64,000 nt of DNA from Marivita cryptomonadis. Its GTDB lineage: Bacteria > Pseudomonadota > Alphaproteobacteria > Rhodobacterales > Rhodobacteraceae. Positions 44,789 to 53,218 of the stretch are shown here, one piece after another. The position numbers and the translations under genes are program-made. Location of the stretch: positions 124,001-188,000 of the forward strand of contig NZ_JFKD01000005.1 in the NCBI RefSeq assembly GCF_002115725.1, given 5' to 3'. The notes under the pieces were generated by a model. That model ran no database searches and was not told the DNA's origin. It saw only the letters and a program-made list of their open reading frames with translations. The first letter of the stretch is position 1, and each line of letters starts with the position of its first letter.

Positions 44789-45498
44789 CCGGGTCGCGGG
44801 CCCTGAATGGGGTTGGCCCCAAGGATCATGTCGTTCAATTCGCGGAACAGTTTTCGGGTCATTGCCTCGCGATACCCTTGGTATCCTTCGGACGTCTCGA
44901 CAAACGCCCCAAAGCCGAAGCGGACTTCGCGATGGAAATAATCCAAAACGTCATCTGATCCGCCTAATACGGCCAAACCATTCACTGTGACATTGGAAAA
45001 GGGGAAGTTCTTGTAGGCGAGATGTGGCGGAAAGCCGTCGTTGTTTTCTCCGTCGCCTGACAAATCTATCACCTGTCGGTCACATTCGGGACCGCGCGCC
45101 AAGAGCATCGCACCATACCCCAGCGCATAGCCCATGGCGGTCGGAAACCGGGTGTGGCTGCGAGGCGCTGACATCAGGTTCTCAATCACGCTGTCAATCG
45201 CGGCGTTGTCGGTCAGTGCGGTCCAGTTGCTGACCATCGCACTTTGACGACGTCCGCTCCATTCATAGATCGCCAACGACACATGGCCGTTGCCGTCCAG
45301 AATGGCGGTACGGATGACCGGGTCGGACAGCGCTGCTGCAAGACCATCACGCTGAAGGATGTATTCCTCGGCATCGACCGAAGAAGACACGTCCAGTGCA
45401 AGAAGCAGCGCCAGCCGACAATGCTCTGGCTGCGCTTGGGCCGGGACCCAAAACCACGCAGAGACAGCGCAAACAAATGCAGCCAGCCAGCGCCGCAT
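44785..45498 (-). CDS. DUF1194 (VWA-like) secreted protein
   Basis: A 237-aa protein of the DUF1194 family, related to von Willebrand factor A domains and probably periplasmic. A signal peptide is seen at 1-23 (RRWLAAFVCAVSAWFWVPAQAQ). The MIDAS-like LALDVSSSVDAEEY and downstream VIDLSGDGENNDG blocks suggest metal binding (DxSxS). The ATG at 45498 gives a good signal peptide; 21 codons upstream in frame are not convincing. Its stop codon interlocks with that of the ldtR-like gene. Role unknown. Confidence 0.8.
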   Translation of the reverse strand: MRRWLAAFVCAVSAWFWVPAQAQPEHCRLALLLALDVSSSVDAEEYILQRDGLAAALSDPVIRTAILDGNGHVSLAIYEWSGRRQSAMVSNWTALTDNAAIDSVIENLMSAPRSHTRFPTAMGYALGYGAMLLARGPECDRQVIDLSGDGENNDGFPPHLAYKNFPFSNVTVNGLAVLGGSDDVLDYFHREVRFGFGAFVETSEGYQGYREAMTRKLFRELNDMILGANPIQGPRPG

Positions 45499-45502
45499 CA
45501 CA

Positions 45503-45931
45503 TTACCAGTGACCCGTGTTTTCCATGCTAGCCCAAGGCTCTTGCGGAGGCAGCGCGTCACCCAATTGCAGCAATTCTATCGAAATATTGTCAGGAGACC
45601 GCACAAAGGCCATATGCCCGTCGCGCGGTGGACGATTGATCGTGACGCCATTGTCCATAAGATGCTGGCATGTCTCGTAAATATTGTCGACGCGGTAGGC
45701 AAGGTGTCCAAAATGCCGGCTGTCGGACGGCAACCCGTCATCCCCATCCCAGTTATAGGTCAGTTCGACCGGGCATTCTTCTTGGCCTTCCGGTGCCATG
45801 AAGATCAGCGTGAACCGGCCCTTTTCATTGTCCGTGCGCCGGGTCTCTTTCAGGCCAAGCAATCCATAGAATTTCATTGAAGCGTCTAGGTCTTTCACGC
45901 GGACCATGGTGTGCAGGTAGCGAAGGGGCAT
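45503..45931 (-). CDS. gloA: Lactoylglutathione lyase (glyoxalase I)
   Basis: Glyoxalase I converts the methylglyoxal-glutathione hemithioacetal to S-lactoylglutathione. The 142-aa VOC-fold product has the four metal ligands in place: H7, E56, H76 and E119 (LHTMV, PVELTYNWD, HFGHLAYRVD, NISIELLQL). The length and lack of the long insert suggest the Ni-type bacterial enzyme. It ends 4 nt before the DUF1194 start region on the same strand, so the two may be cotranscribed. Confidence 0.9.
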   Translation of the reverse strand: MPLRYLHTMVRVKDLDASMKFYGLLGLKETRRTDNEKGRFTLIFMAPEGQEECPVELTYNWDGDDGLPSDSRHFGHLAYRVDNIYETCQHLMDNGVTINRPPRDGHMAFVRSPDNISIELLQLGDALPPQEPWASMENTGHW

Positions 45932-46000
45932 AGTGTCCTCTTGAGTTGGTTCCCAGAGAGGCTAGGCCAATTCAATCGGATGTCGAGTGGGAAAGCAGTC

Positions 46001-47368
46001 TTAGAACGCAGACCGGATGCCCACTTGAATGCCAAAGTTCTCGGTCTCGTAAAGGTCGATATTTGCGTGCGTGCGTTCTGCGTTCAGCGTGACGGTCGGA
46101 ATGAAGCCATAGAAATCCATCTCGGGGAAAGCGGCTGTTACACGGGCTTCTATGCTGCGCTCGTCGCGCCCGTTGGTCGTCAGGCTTGACCGGTCATGTC
46201 GTTTTTCCGAAAGAGTTAGACCGAAGTCCAACTGCGCCGGCCCGATGGGCGAGCCCAAACCGTACCGCGCCGAAACCGCGCGCTGGGTGTAGTCCAGAAA
46301 ATCTGCATCGCTTTCGGATCTCACAAAGCTGGTAGACACAGAAATTGTGTTCCCGCTTGCCAAGGACATACCGTAGCCAAGATGGGCGCTCCAGATCGTA
46401 GCGTCCTCGCGGGTGCCTTCGCCGGCTTGGCCTTCGTGGTTGACTGACAGGCTCAACATTCCGTTGTTTGCGGTGGCGCGGCGATAATTCGCGCCAATCC
46501 GCGTGTAGGCCAAAAGCGGGTCGCCGCCGTACCACGTGCGGCCCAGTCGGGCGTCCCAACCAAGGCGCGCGCGGCCGCCGGGTAACGCGTAATCCTCTTG
46601 CACCCCAAAAAATACGGAGCTGGTCGCGAAATCCGCGCCGTCGGCGTCGGGCGCAAGTTCCTTGGCCTCGTCCGACAGCACATAAGTCCGATGGGAGGCT
46701 CCGAAAAGCAGGTCCGTGCGTTTCCGTGCGCTGTCAATGATCCGGTAGCGAGTGCTCAAGCCGCCCGCGATCTCGACGCCAGACAAGGCACGCGCTTCGC
46801 CTTCCAATGCAAATTCGAAAGGGAGGCCGAAAAGCTCGGAGGTTTCGTTCCGGCTGCCATTATTGATGTTGGAACTGGGCGTGACCGAGAACCGCAGCGC
46901 GGTCGACCATGGATTCTGGCGGCGCACATAGCGGAAATCCTCGGTCGCGCGCGCCTTGTGTGCCGCGTCAGGTGCGATCTGGATTGCTCGGCGCAGCCAG
47001 AGCTGTGCAGCTGTGCGCCGACCGGAGGACGAAAGCGCCTGCGCCATCGCAAGCGCAGCTGCATAGCGCGCCTCTTCCCCGTCAGCCAACGACCAGGCAC
47101 GGCGCGCATGGGTCAGAGCGTCGTCATTGCGCCCAAGATTGCGGGCTGCGCGAGACCGGATCAAATGAGCGTCAAGATCAGTGTCGTCTCGCGCGATCAA
47201 GGCGCCTGTGAGGTCAAAAGCCAACCCCGCTTGCCCCTGTATCACGGCTTGCCCGGCGAGATCGCGCATCTGTCCTGGCGTTAGAACCGCCTGCGCCGAG
47301 GCTTGTGCCGCAGCGAAGGCGAGTGCGCCCAGAGCAAGGCCGATCTTACGACGCAAAAGTTGCATCAC
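46001..47368 (-). CDS. Slam-like surface lipoprotein assembly modifier
   Basis: A 455-aa outer-membrane protein with the Slam layout (PF04575/DUF560), which moves lipoproteins to the outer face of the outer membrane. Residues 1-26 are a signal peptide (ending AQASAQ). Residues about 27-150 are helical, TPR-like (RAARNLGRNDDALTHARRAW). Residues about 155-455 form a beta-barrel opening with FSVTPSSNINNGS and LFGLPFEFALEGEARALSG, which match the Slam barrel start, and ending in a terminal Phe as expected for BAM substrates. It overlaps the upstream lipoprotein gene by ATGA, the arrangement expected of a translocator and its cargo. Assignment is by eye. Confidence 0.75.
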   Translation of the reverse strand: MMQLLRRKIGLALGALAFAAAQASAQAVLTPGQMRDLAGQAVIQGQAGLAFDLTGALIARDDTDLDAHLIRSRAARNLGRNDDALTHARRAWSLADGEEARYAAALAMAQALSSSGRRTAAQLWLRRAIQIAPDAAHKARATEDFRYVRRQNPWSTALRFSVTPSSNINNGSRNETSELFGLPFEFALEGEARALSGVEIAGGLSTRYRIIDSARKRTDLLFGASHRTYVLSDEAKELAPDADGADFATSSVFFGVQEDYALPGGRARLGWDARLGRTWYGGDPLLAYTRIGANYRRATANNGMLSLSVNHEGQAGEGTREDATIWSAHLGYGMSLASGNTISVSTSFVRSESDADFLDYTQRAVSARYGLGSPIGPAQLDFGLTLSEKRHDRSSLTTNGRDERSIEARVTAAFPEMDFYGFIPTVTLNAERTHANIDLYETENFGIQVGIRSAF

Positions 47369-48507
47369 TGGCGGTAGACGATGAACCCACCGGTTTCCTG
47401 GTAGGAGCCACCTGCAAACCGCGGATCGTTGCCCGTCATAACCAGAACGCCGACGACTTCGCCCGCACCTTCGCCAGATATAATGGCATAGTAGGTGCCC
47501 TCGCCGCTTTCGATCACTTCGCCATTATCGAATTCGGCGATTTCAAATACTTCGCCAGCGACTTCGCCATTCGCGTCGGCATCATCTGGTGAAATGACAG
47601 GTCGGATTCGCGGTAGGACTGGGTTACCCTCGGCATCTGTTTCAGGAACCAAAGACCGCGTCGGCGTGCCATCATCCGACTCATCACCTCGTGCCAGCGC
47701 TTCAAGGTATGCACTTGTGACTTCTGTTCCGGTGATGTCATAGAGGCGACGGTTGCTCACAAAGAGTGCGACACCGCGATTGCCTTCGTTGAAGTCTTTG
47801 AAGTCGATGATCATTTCGGCGTCGCCATCGACATATTCAAGCCCGCCACGCCCAGAGAAAACACGGATGCCAGCGTAATCACCTGTGTAGCGGGCATCGC
47901 CGTCTTCAGGGAGAACGAGACTCACAGCGTTGCCGTCATCGTCAAAACCGTTGCGCTGATAGACAAATCCGCCAAAGCCGAAATCGACATACGATCCCGA
48001 CCTCACAATGGCGAATTCGGTTTCGCCGTTGGTGCTGCGTCCGTAGATCGCGCGGTAGGTGAAGGTGCGCAGCGCGGTTCCGGTTACAGGGTCTTCGGTG
48101 GTTTCTGCCCCTTCATACACGGCGAACGAGCCAAGTTGCGCGACGCCTGTCACGGGGTCGCCACGGGTGTAGACGTTATTGCCGTCGAACGCGATGTTAT
48201 CGACGAAGAATTCATCCTGACCTTCATCGTTCAAGTACCGGATGTTGGTCGCGTAACCGCCGCCAGTTTCCTCGTCTTGTTCTTCTCTGCGGACGATCTG
48301 GGAATTGGGCGTGGGGTCGGTTGTGCCGGGGGGCAGTTCGGGGGTGCCACGATCGCTTGAGATCGGGGTTTCGTCGGTTGTGCCGTCGCCATCGGTGCCA
48401 CCATCCGTACCGTCGCCGGTGCCGGGAGTTTGCAGAACGTCACCACCGCCGCTTTCGCAGGCGGCCACGAAACCCAGACAGAGGATGAGAAGGAGAATGC
48501 GCGTCAT
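47365..48507 (-). CDS. Surface lipoprotein, TbpB-like barrel (likely Slam cargo)
   Basis: A 380-aa lipoprotein. The signal peptide ends with lipobox VAAC (Cys17), and residue +2 is Glu, not Asp, consistent with outer-membrane sorting. A low-complexity Gly/Asp/Thr linker (TPGTGDGTDGGTDGDGTTDE) follows at about 25-60. The rest is rich in short beta strands separated by G, D and N (for example FGFGGFVYQRNGF), with a C-terminal unit GEVVGVLVMTGNDPRFAGGS, then ETGGFIVYR, similar to the barrel domains of TbpB-type surface lipoproteins. It precedes and overlaps the Slam-like gene. Ligand unknown. The ATG at 48507 gives the signal peptide. Confidence 0.72.
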   Translation of the reverse strand: MTRILLLILCLGFVAACESGGGDVLQTPGTGDGTDGGTDGDGTTDETPISSDRGTPELPPGTTDPTPNSQIVRREEQDEETGGGYATNIRYLNDEGQDEFFVDNIAFDGNNVYTRGDPVTGVAQLGSFAVYEGAETTEDPVTGTALRTFTYRAIYGRSTNGETEFAIVRSGSYVDFGFGGFVYQRNGFDDDGNAVSLVLPEDGDARYTGDYAGIRVFSGRGGLEYVDGDAEMIIDFKDFNEGNRGVALFVSNRRLYDITGTEVTSAYLEALARGDESDDGTPTRSLVPETDAEGNPVLPRIRPVISPDDADANGEVAGEVFEIAEFDNGEVIESGEGTYYAIISGEGAGEVVGVLVMTGNDPRFAGGSYQETGGFIVYRQ

Positions 48508-48657
48508 TGGTATACTGCCCCGGATTGTTCTGGTCCTCTTCGCGACCACTCGGTGAAGAAAATCCGGCAGGCGGGGGTGAAAGTCAACGCAAAGCACCAC
48601 TTGGCAGGTGAAAAAGGCCCTGACTGCGGCCTTGCTGCAAGATACCATCCTTGGTGG

Positions 48658-48686
48658 TTCCTACGGGCATACCCCCGAGATATAGT
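48658..48686 (+). promoter_or_regulatory. Candidate promoter for thyX
   Basis: TTCCTA (48658-48663), 17 nt, TATAGT (48681-48686), 36 nt before the thyX start. The -10 is good and the -35 weak. Confidence 0.4.
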
Positions 48687-48721
48687 CGAAGCCGACTCAT
48701 CCTAGTGGGAAAGGATTCGCC

Positions 48722-49636
48722 ATGCCCCTGTCGCCGGAACAAGAAGCCGAAATCACCGAACAGCGCAGCGCGCCGCAACAGACCTTGCGCGCGGTCAGCG
48801 AAGGCATGGAGGGGCATCTTTATACCGCCTATCCGGTGCTGGATCACGGGTTCATCCGTGTGGTGGATTACATGGGCGACGACGCTGCAATTTGCCAGGC
48901 GGCGCGTGTGTCGTACGGCAAGGGCACAAAATCCGTACAGAACGACGAGGGGCTGATCCGATATCTGATGCGGCACTGGCATTCGACCCCGTTCGAGATG
49001 TGCGAGATCAAGCTGCACGTCAAATTGCCGGTGTTCGTTGCGCGGCAGTGGATCAGGCACCGCACCGCCAACGTCAACGAATATTCCGCGCGGTATTCGA
49101 TTCTTGACCGGGAGTTCTACATCCCTGCGCCCGAACATCTGAACGCGCAGTCGGTGATCAACAACCAAGGGCGCGGCGAGGCGTTGGAGGGCGAAGAAGC
49201 CGATCGCGTGCTGCGCTATCTGCGCGAGGATGCGATGCGCTGCTATGATCACTACGAAGAGATGATCAGCCAGGACGGCCAGCAGGGATTGGCCCGCGAA
49301 CTGGCCCGGATGAACCTGCCCGCGAATATCTACACGCAATGGTACTGGAAGGTCGATCTGCACAACCTGCTCCATTTCCTTCGACTGCGCGCAGATTCGC
49401 ATGCGCAGTATGAAATAAGGGTTTACGCCGACGAGATTTGCAAAGTCGTCGCCGACTGGGTCCCCTTCGCCTACCGCGCCTTCGAGGATTACCGCATGGG
49501 GGGCGCCACGCTGTCCTCGACTGCGCTGGACTGCTTGCGGCGGATGTTGAAGGGCGAGAGTGTGACGCAGGAAAACTCGGGCATGTCCAAGGGTGAATGG
49601 CGGGAGTTTGAGGGGGTTCTGAACGATCCGGCTTAG
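48722..49636 (+). CDS. thyX: Flavin-dependent thymidylate synthase
   Basis: ThyX makes dTMP from dUMP using FAD, NADPH and methylene-tetrahydrofolate. The 304-aa product contains the ThyX signature [20 protein letters not shown], the [17 protein letters not shown] block, and the C-terminal [20 protein letters not shown] with the FAD-binding residues. The length is typical of the alphaproteobacterial form. Divergent from the surface lipoprotein gene. Confidence 0.93.
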   Translation: MPLSPEQEAEITEQRSAPQQTLRAVSEGMEGHLYTAYPVLDHGFIRVVDYMGDDAAICQAARVSYGKGTKSVQNDEGLIRYLMRHWHSTPFEMCEIKLHVKLPVFVARQWIRHRTANVNEYSARYSILDREFYIPAPEHLNAQSVINNQGRGEALEGEEADRVLRYLREDAMRCYDHYEEMISQDGQQGLARELARMNLPANIYTQWYWKVDLHNLLHFLRLRADSHAQYEIRVYADEICKVVADWVPFAYRAFEDYRMGGATLSSTALDCLRRMLKGESVTQENSGMSKGEWREFEGVLNDPA

Positions 49637-49641
49637 CCGGG

Positions 49642-49668
49642 TCAAATCGTTCCAGTGGAACGATTTGA
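49642..49668. repeat. Family B palindrome after thyX
   Basis: TCAAATCGTTCCA-G-TGGAACGATTTGA, a perfect 13-bp inverted repeat centred on one base, 6 nt after the thyX stop. No T tract. It marks the border of the AT-rich gene that follows. Confidence 0.75.
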
Positions 49669-49729
49669 GTGAAGAACGGGCGCGACTATGACGCGGCCAG
49701 TGTTATGGTCTAAATAAGAGCATTTTTTG

Positions 49730-50299
49730 ATGCAAAATAGGCGGAGCCTCACGATATTGAATTATGGCTTGGCTACTCCAAGCGACCTACTTGAAAAGCT
49801 CAAGCGCGATGCGATTAAGCTAGAGCAACCGCCTGATCCCGATATGGTATTTAATTTTCTCCTAACGGCTCAAGCACTCTCTGAGTGGACTAGACAGTAC
49901 TATGAAGAAGAAAGTCAGAAAGCTGGTTTTTATCGTGATAAAAAGAAAGCGTTGTATTTGCCGTCCGAGGCGGTGAATTGGTATAGTGAAACTTCATGCT
50001 TTCCGAACGAGTTGGCCACTTGCGATTATTTGCGGCATATTTCTAACTGCCTTCAAATTGCTGAACTTACTGCCAATGCTAGCAAACATTTTCATTGGAA
50101 TGACACTAAAAGGATCAAACAGATTTCAAAGGACCCACAAATATCTGATTGTTATCAATACTTTTTCACAGACTGCCACGAGGATACATACTTTGAGATT
50201 GAAGAGATAATTTATAGTTTGAGCCAAGTTAAGCAAATTCTTGTGCAGTTTTTTTCGGGATTAGTTGCTCATTTGGATCGAGTTAAGAACGACAGTTGA
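49730..50299 (+). CDS. AT-rich orphan gene, HEPN-like pattern possible
   Basis: A 189-aa soluble protein, clearly more AT-rich than its neighbours (many TTT, ATA, AAA and TAT codons), which suggests recent acquisition. I do not recognise the family. FNFLLTAQALSEWTRQYYEE and RHISNCLQIAELTANASKHF loosely recall HEPN-type proteins with an aromatic helix and an 'aN.sKHf' motif, but this is a weak resemblance. No signal peptide or membrane helix. The ATG at 49730 is chosen; TTG at 49727 is possible. A family B palindrome flanks it on the left. No partner gene is adjacent. Confidence 0.55.
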   Translation: MQNRRSLTILNYGLATPSDLLEKLKRDAIKLEQPPDPDMVFNFLLTAQALSEWTRQYYEEESQKAGFYRDKKKALYLPSEAVNWYSETSCFPNELATCDYLRHISNCLQIAELTANASKHFHWNDTKRIKQISKDPQISDCYQYFFTDCHEDTYFEIEEIIYSLSQVKQILVQFFSGLVAHLDRVKNDS

Positions 50300-50363
50300 T
50301 TTCGCACAATGCTTTGCGAGTTACGTAGCCGGGCTGAAGTCTGGTCTACGCGTCACTCAAAGA

Positions 50364-50810
50364 TCACCCCAAAATTCCCGGCCAGTTGGCTTCGCCCTTG
50401 GCGATGTTGCCCGGCACGTCTTCAAGCCACAATTCGCGGGCGCGGAGGTTGGCGTTGAGGTAGAGGCGGTCCTCGTAGATCGTCCAGGCCTCGGGGGTTG
50501 TCGGGGCGAGGTAGCCGCGGGAGGCGGCGAAGGCGCAGTAGCCTCCGAACGCGGGCGCGTAAGCGGTGGGGTTTGCTGCGAAGGCGTCGGCGGAAGCTTG
50601 GTCGGCAAATCGCCATGTGGCACCTTTGTATTGAGCGGTCACTTCGCCGCCCGGCACCGGGCCATTTGTGGTGAAATAGCCAACGGGGTCAGAGCCGTCG
50701 ATGGCGATGCCGCCTTCCTGATAAATCTCTGGTTCGCGGGCGAATGCGGGGCGGGCGAGCAAAAGTGCGGGTGCGGCGAGGGCGATGGTGGAAAATGTGC
50801 GGCGATGCAT
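50364..50810 (-). CDS. YHS domain-containing secreted protein
   Basis: A 148-aa exported protein with a signal peptide at 1-24 (ALAAPALLLARPAFA) and a YHS-type domain: AIDGSDPVGYFTTNGPVPGG, ATWRFADQASADAFAANPTA and YCAFAASRGYLAP. Members are often annotated as YHS domain proteins of unknown periplasmic role, sometimes metal-linked. It is convergent with the AT-rich orphan. No partner is evident. Confidence 0.8.
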   Translation of the reverse strand: MHRRTFSTIALAAPALLLARPAFAREPEIYQEGGIAIDGSDPVGYFTTNGPVPGGEVTAQYKGATWRFADQASADAFAANPTAYAPAFGGYCAFAASRGYLAPTTPEAWTIYEDRLYLNANLRARELWLEDVPGNIAKGEANWPGILG

Positions 50811-50927
50811 GGGCGTTCATCCTTTTTCAACAAGTCTGCGACAGAGTTGGGGGGTAACGCCACGGAAAGAAGGAGATTGATACACAACTCGCAGGGTCGT
50901 GAAATGCCGTCATTACCCCGCGCCCCC

Positions 50928-50956
50928 TTGGCATTGGCCGATGTCCCGCTTATACG
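50928..50956 (+). promoter_or_regulatory. Candidate promoter for the IMPase-fold gene
   Basis: TTGGCA (50928-50933), 17 nt, TATACG (50951-50956), about 30 nt before the start. Same -10 as several ribosomal promoters in the window. Confidence 0.6.
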
Positions 50957-50986
50957 CCCGGTCTGACCCCGAACAGCCGGAGGCCC

Positions 50987-51781
50987 ATGATGCAGGGCAG
51001 CGCCAATCTCAACATCATGATCAAAGCCGCCCGCAAGGCGGGTCGGTCGCTTAACAAGGACTTCCGCGAGGTCGAGAACCTTCAGACCTCGGCCGCGAAT
51101 GCCGGTGAGTTTGTCGCCCGTGCGGCAGCGGCGGCAGGGGCTTTGTTGCGCGATGACCTGACAGGCGCCCGTGGCACCTATGGGTACCTCACGCCGGAGG
51201 GCGAGACCGAGGGGGAAGACCCAACACGCCGCTGGATCGTAAACCCGCTTGAGGGGCGCGCGAACTACCTGCACGGGCAGCCTCATTTCTCGGTGTCGAT
51301 TGCGCTAGAGCACAAAGGGCAGATCGTATCGGCGGTGGTGTTCGATCCAGCCAAGGACGAAATGTTCTATGCCGAAAAAGGGCAGGGTGCCTGGCTAAAC
51401 GACAACAAGCGCGTTCGGGTTTCGAGCCGGACCAAGCTGGTCGAAGCAGTGCTGGGTCATGCGGTGCCGTTCAGCGTGAAGCGGACCTTGCCTGCGACGC
51501 TCAAGGATCTGGCGCGCGTGATGCCGGAATGTTCGGGCATGCGTGCCTCGGGATCGTCGGCCTTGGATCTGGCCTACGTGGCTGCCGGTCGGTTTGACGG
51601 GTTCTGGCAACGCGAAGGCGCGGTGACCGATCTTGCGGCGGGTCTTTTGATCGCGTCGGAAGCGGGCGCGCTGGTCGAAGGTGTGCGTCCTGGGCAGGTA
51701 CCCTTGGAAGACGGCGCAGTTTTATGCGCCAACAACCAGATTTTTTCGGCCTTGGCCAAGGTGATCCGCACCACTGACTGA
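50987..51781 (+). CDS. Inositol-monophosphatase-fold protein with altered active site
   Basis: A 264-aa protein of the IMPase/SuhB family (Mg-dependent sugar-phosphate phosphatases; E. coli SuhB also acts in rRNA antitermination). The fold is intact: MIKAARKAGRSLNKDFREVE, YLHGQPHFSVSIALEHKG, DLAAGLLIASEAGALVE. Key motifs are changed. The canonical DPxDGTxN reads NPLEGRAN (N86, E89, R91), the WDxAAG motif reads TDLAAG (D215 kept, Trp lost), and the N-terminal DxxAE region reads RAAAAAGALL. Metal ligands D90 and D93 of the human enzyme correspond to N and E here, so catalysis is probably weak or absent. Start at 50987 or 50990 (MM). Has its own promoter. Confidence 0.8.
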   Translation: MMQGSANLNIMIKAARKAGRSLNKDFREVENLQTSAANAGEFVARAAAAAGALLRDDLTGARGTYGYLTPEGETEGEDPTRRWIVNPLEGRANYLHGQPHFSVSIALEHKGQIVSAVVFDPAKDEMFYAEKGQGAWLNDNKRVRVSSRTKLVEAVLGHAVPFSVKRTLPATLKDLARVMPECSGMRASGSSALDLAYVAAGRFDGFWQREGAVTDLAAGLLIASEAGALVEGVRPGQVPLEDGAVLCANNQIFSALAKVIRTTD

Positions 51782-51844
51782 CGAAGGGCTACCCTGCCTC
51801 GACGGCTTGTGTATCATACCCTCAAAATGTGATTGGGGGATCAT

Positions 51845-52678
51845 ATGCGCCTGAGAGGAGTTCGTGGCAGCCGCAATATCGAAGATCTTCGCCGCACTGG
51901 AGGAGGCGGTCGGGCAGGAATCGGTGGGGTCGGTCTTTTGGTGGTCCTAGCCATCGGCTATTTCGCGGGAATCGACGTCACGCCACTGTTGCAACAGGCG
52001 ACACAACCTGCCCCTGCCTCCAGAGAACTGAGCGCTGAAGAAGAGCGCGCGGCAGAGTTCACGTCGCGGGTGCTGGCCACAACAGAAACGGTGTGGAGCG
52101 ACATCTTTCCGGCGCAGGTTGGGCGGCCATATGAACCGCCGGTTCTGGTGCTTTATTCAGGGGTGACCGCCTCGCCCTGCGGCAATGCCAGTGGGGCCAC
52201 CGGGCCCTTTTACTGCCCGGCGGATGAAAAAGCCTATCTTGACACCGCGTTCTTTGCGACCCTGTCCCGGCAGCTGGGCGCCCGCGGAGATTTTGCAGCG
52301 GCTTACGTGATAGCCCATGAGGTAGCGCATCATGTGCAAAACGAGTTGGGCATCTTGGGGCAAGTCAATGAACGCCGTCAGGTGGTAGGTGAGACGCAGG
52401 CCAATGCACTGACAGTGCGGCTGGAGTTGCAGGCGGATTGCCTGTCGGGCGTTTGGGCGCGATCAGTCGATGGTTTGCTTGAACCCGGTGATCTGGAAGA
52501 GGCGTTGAACGCGGCGCGGATGATCGGGGACGATCACTTGCAGGAACGCGCGGGCCGCGTGCCGCAGCCGCATACATTCACGCATGGCACGTCCGAACAG
52601 AGATCCCGTTGGTTCGCCACCGGCTTCCAGAGTGGCGACATCCGCAGTTGCGATACGTTCCGGGCGCAAAGGCTTTGA
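51845..52678 (+). CDS. YpfJ-type neutral zinc metallopeptidase
   Basis: A 277-aa protein of the putative neutral zinc metallopeptidase family (PF04228). One membrane helix at about 27-45 follows a basic Gly-rich N-terminus. The zinc site HEVAHH lies at 158-163, followed by QADCLSGVW, where the third ligand region is expected, and the C-terminal THGTSEQRSRWFATGFQSGD typical of the family. Preceded by GGGGGATC. One base separates it from the phosphatase gene, so the two are probably an operon. Confidence 0.85.
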   Translation: MRLRGVRGSRNIEDLRRTGGGGRAGIGGVGLLVVLAIGYFAGIDVTPLLQQATQPAPASRELSAEEERAAEFTSRVLATTETVWSDIFPAQVGRPYEPPVLVLYSGVTASPCGNASGATGPFYCPADEKAYLDTAFFATLSRQLGARGDFAAAYVIAHEVAHHVQNELGILGQVNERRQVVGETQANALTVRLELQADCLSGVWARSVDGLLEPGDLEEALNAARMIGDDHLQERAGRVPQPHTFTHGTSEQRSRWFATGFQSGDIRSCDTFRAQRL

Positions 52679-52679
52679 G

Positions 52680-53189
52680 ATGATCGTCTACGCATTGTCC
52701 GTCGGTCAGGGAATCCTTGCCATTTCGCCCATCCCGGGGGCTGAGGGCGATTATGCGGGCGACGTACAGCATCTGATCGAATGGAAGCCGGCCATCGTCA
52801 TTTCGTTGGTGAGTGAGGTTGAACTGGTGGCGGCGGGCGCAGCCGGGCTGTGGCACGATCTGGTCGATGCCGGTTGCCGTTGGGAACATCTGCCGATCAC
52901 TGATTTCGGCGTCCCGGATGACACGTTTGAAGAGGCCTGGCCCGAGGTCAGCGCCAACGCACGGCGCGCGCTGACGGGCGGCGGGCGCATTCTAGTGCAT
53001 TGTCGGGGCGGATGCGGGCGGTCGGGCATGGTGGCGTTGCGCCTGATGGTTGAATTGGGCGAGGCCCCGGATGACGCGCTTGATCGGCTGCGAGCTGTCC
53101 GCGCCTGTGCGATCGAGACGCCGAAACAGATGGCATGGGCGCGGGCCGCCAAACGTGCTCCGGCGGTGTTTCTGCGCCACGAGGATTGA
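52680..53189 (+). CDS. Dual-specificity / tyrosine phosphatase-like protein
   Basis: A 169-aa cysteine-based phosphatase. The CX5R signature HCRGGCGRSG gives nucleophile C108 and R114, and the likely general acid is D75 in ITDFGVPDD. The domain resembles small CDKN3-like dual-specificity phosphatases of proteobacteria. Residues after R114 (MVALRLMVELGEAPDDALDR) match the usual helix. It starts one base after the protease stop. Substrate unknown. Confidence 0.8.
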   Translation: MIVYALSVGQGILAISPIPGAEGDYAGDVQHLIEWKPAIVISLVSEVELVAAGAAGLWHDLVDAGCRWEHLPITDFGVPDDTFEEAWPEVSANARRALTGGGRILVHCRGGCGRSGMVALRLMVELGEAPDDALDRLRAVRACAIETPKQMAWARAAKRAPAVFLRHED

Positions 53190-53218
53190 AGGGTGCGTGC
53201 GCTATAGCTCGGGGTGGA

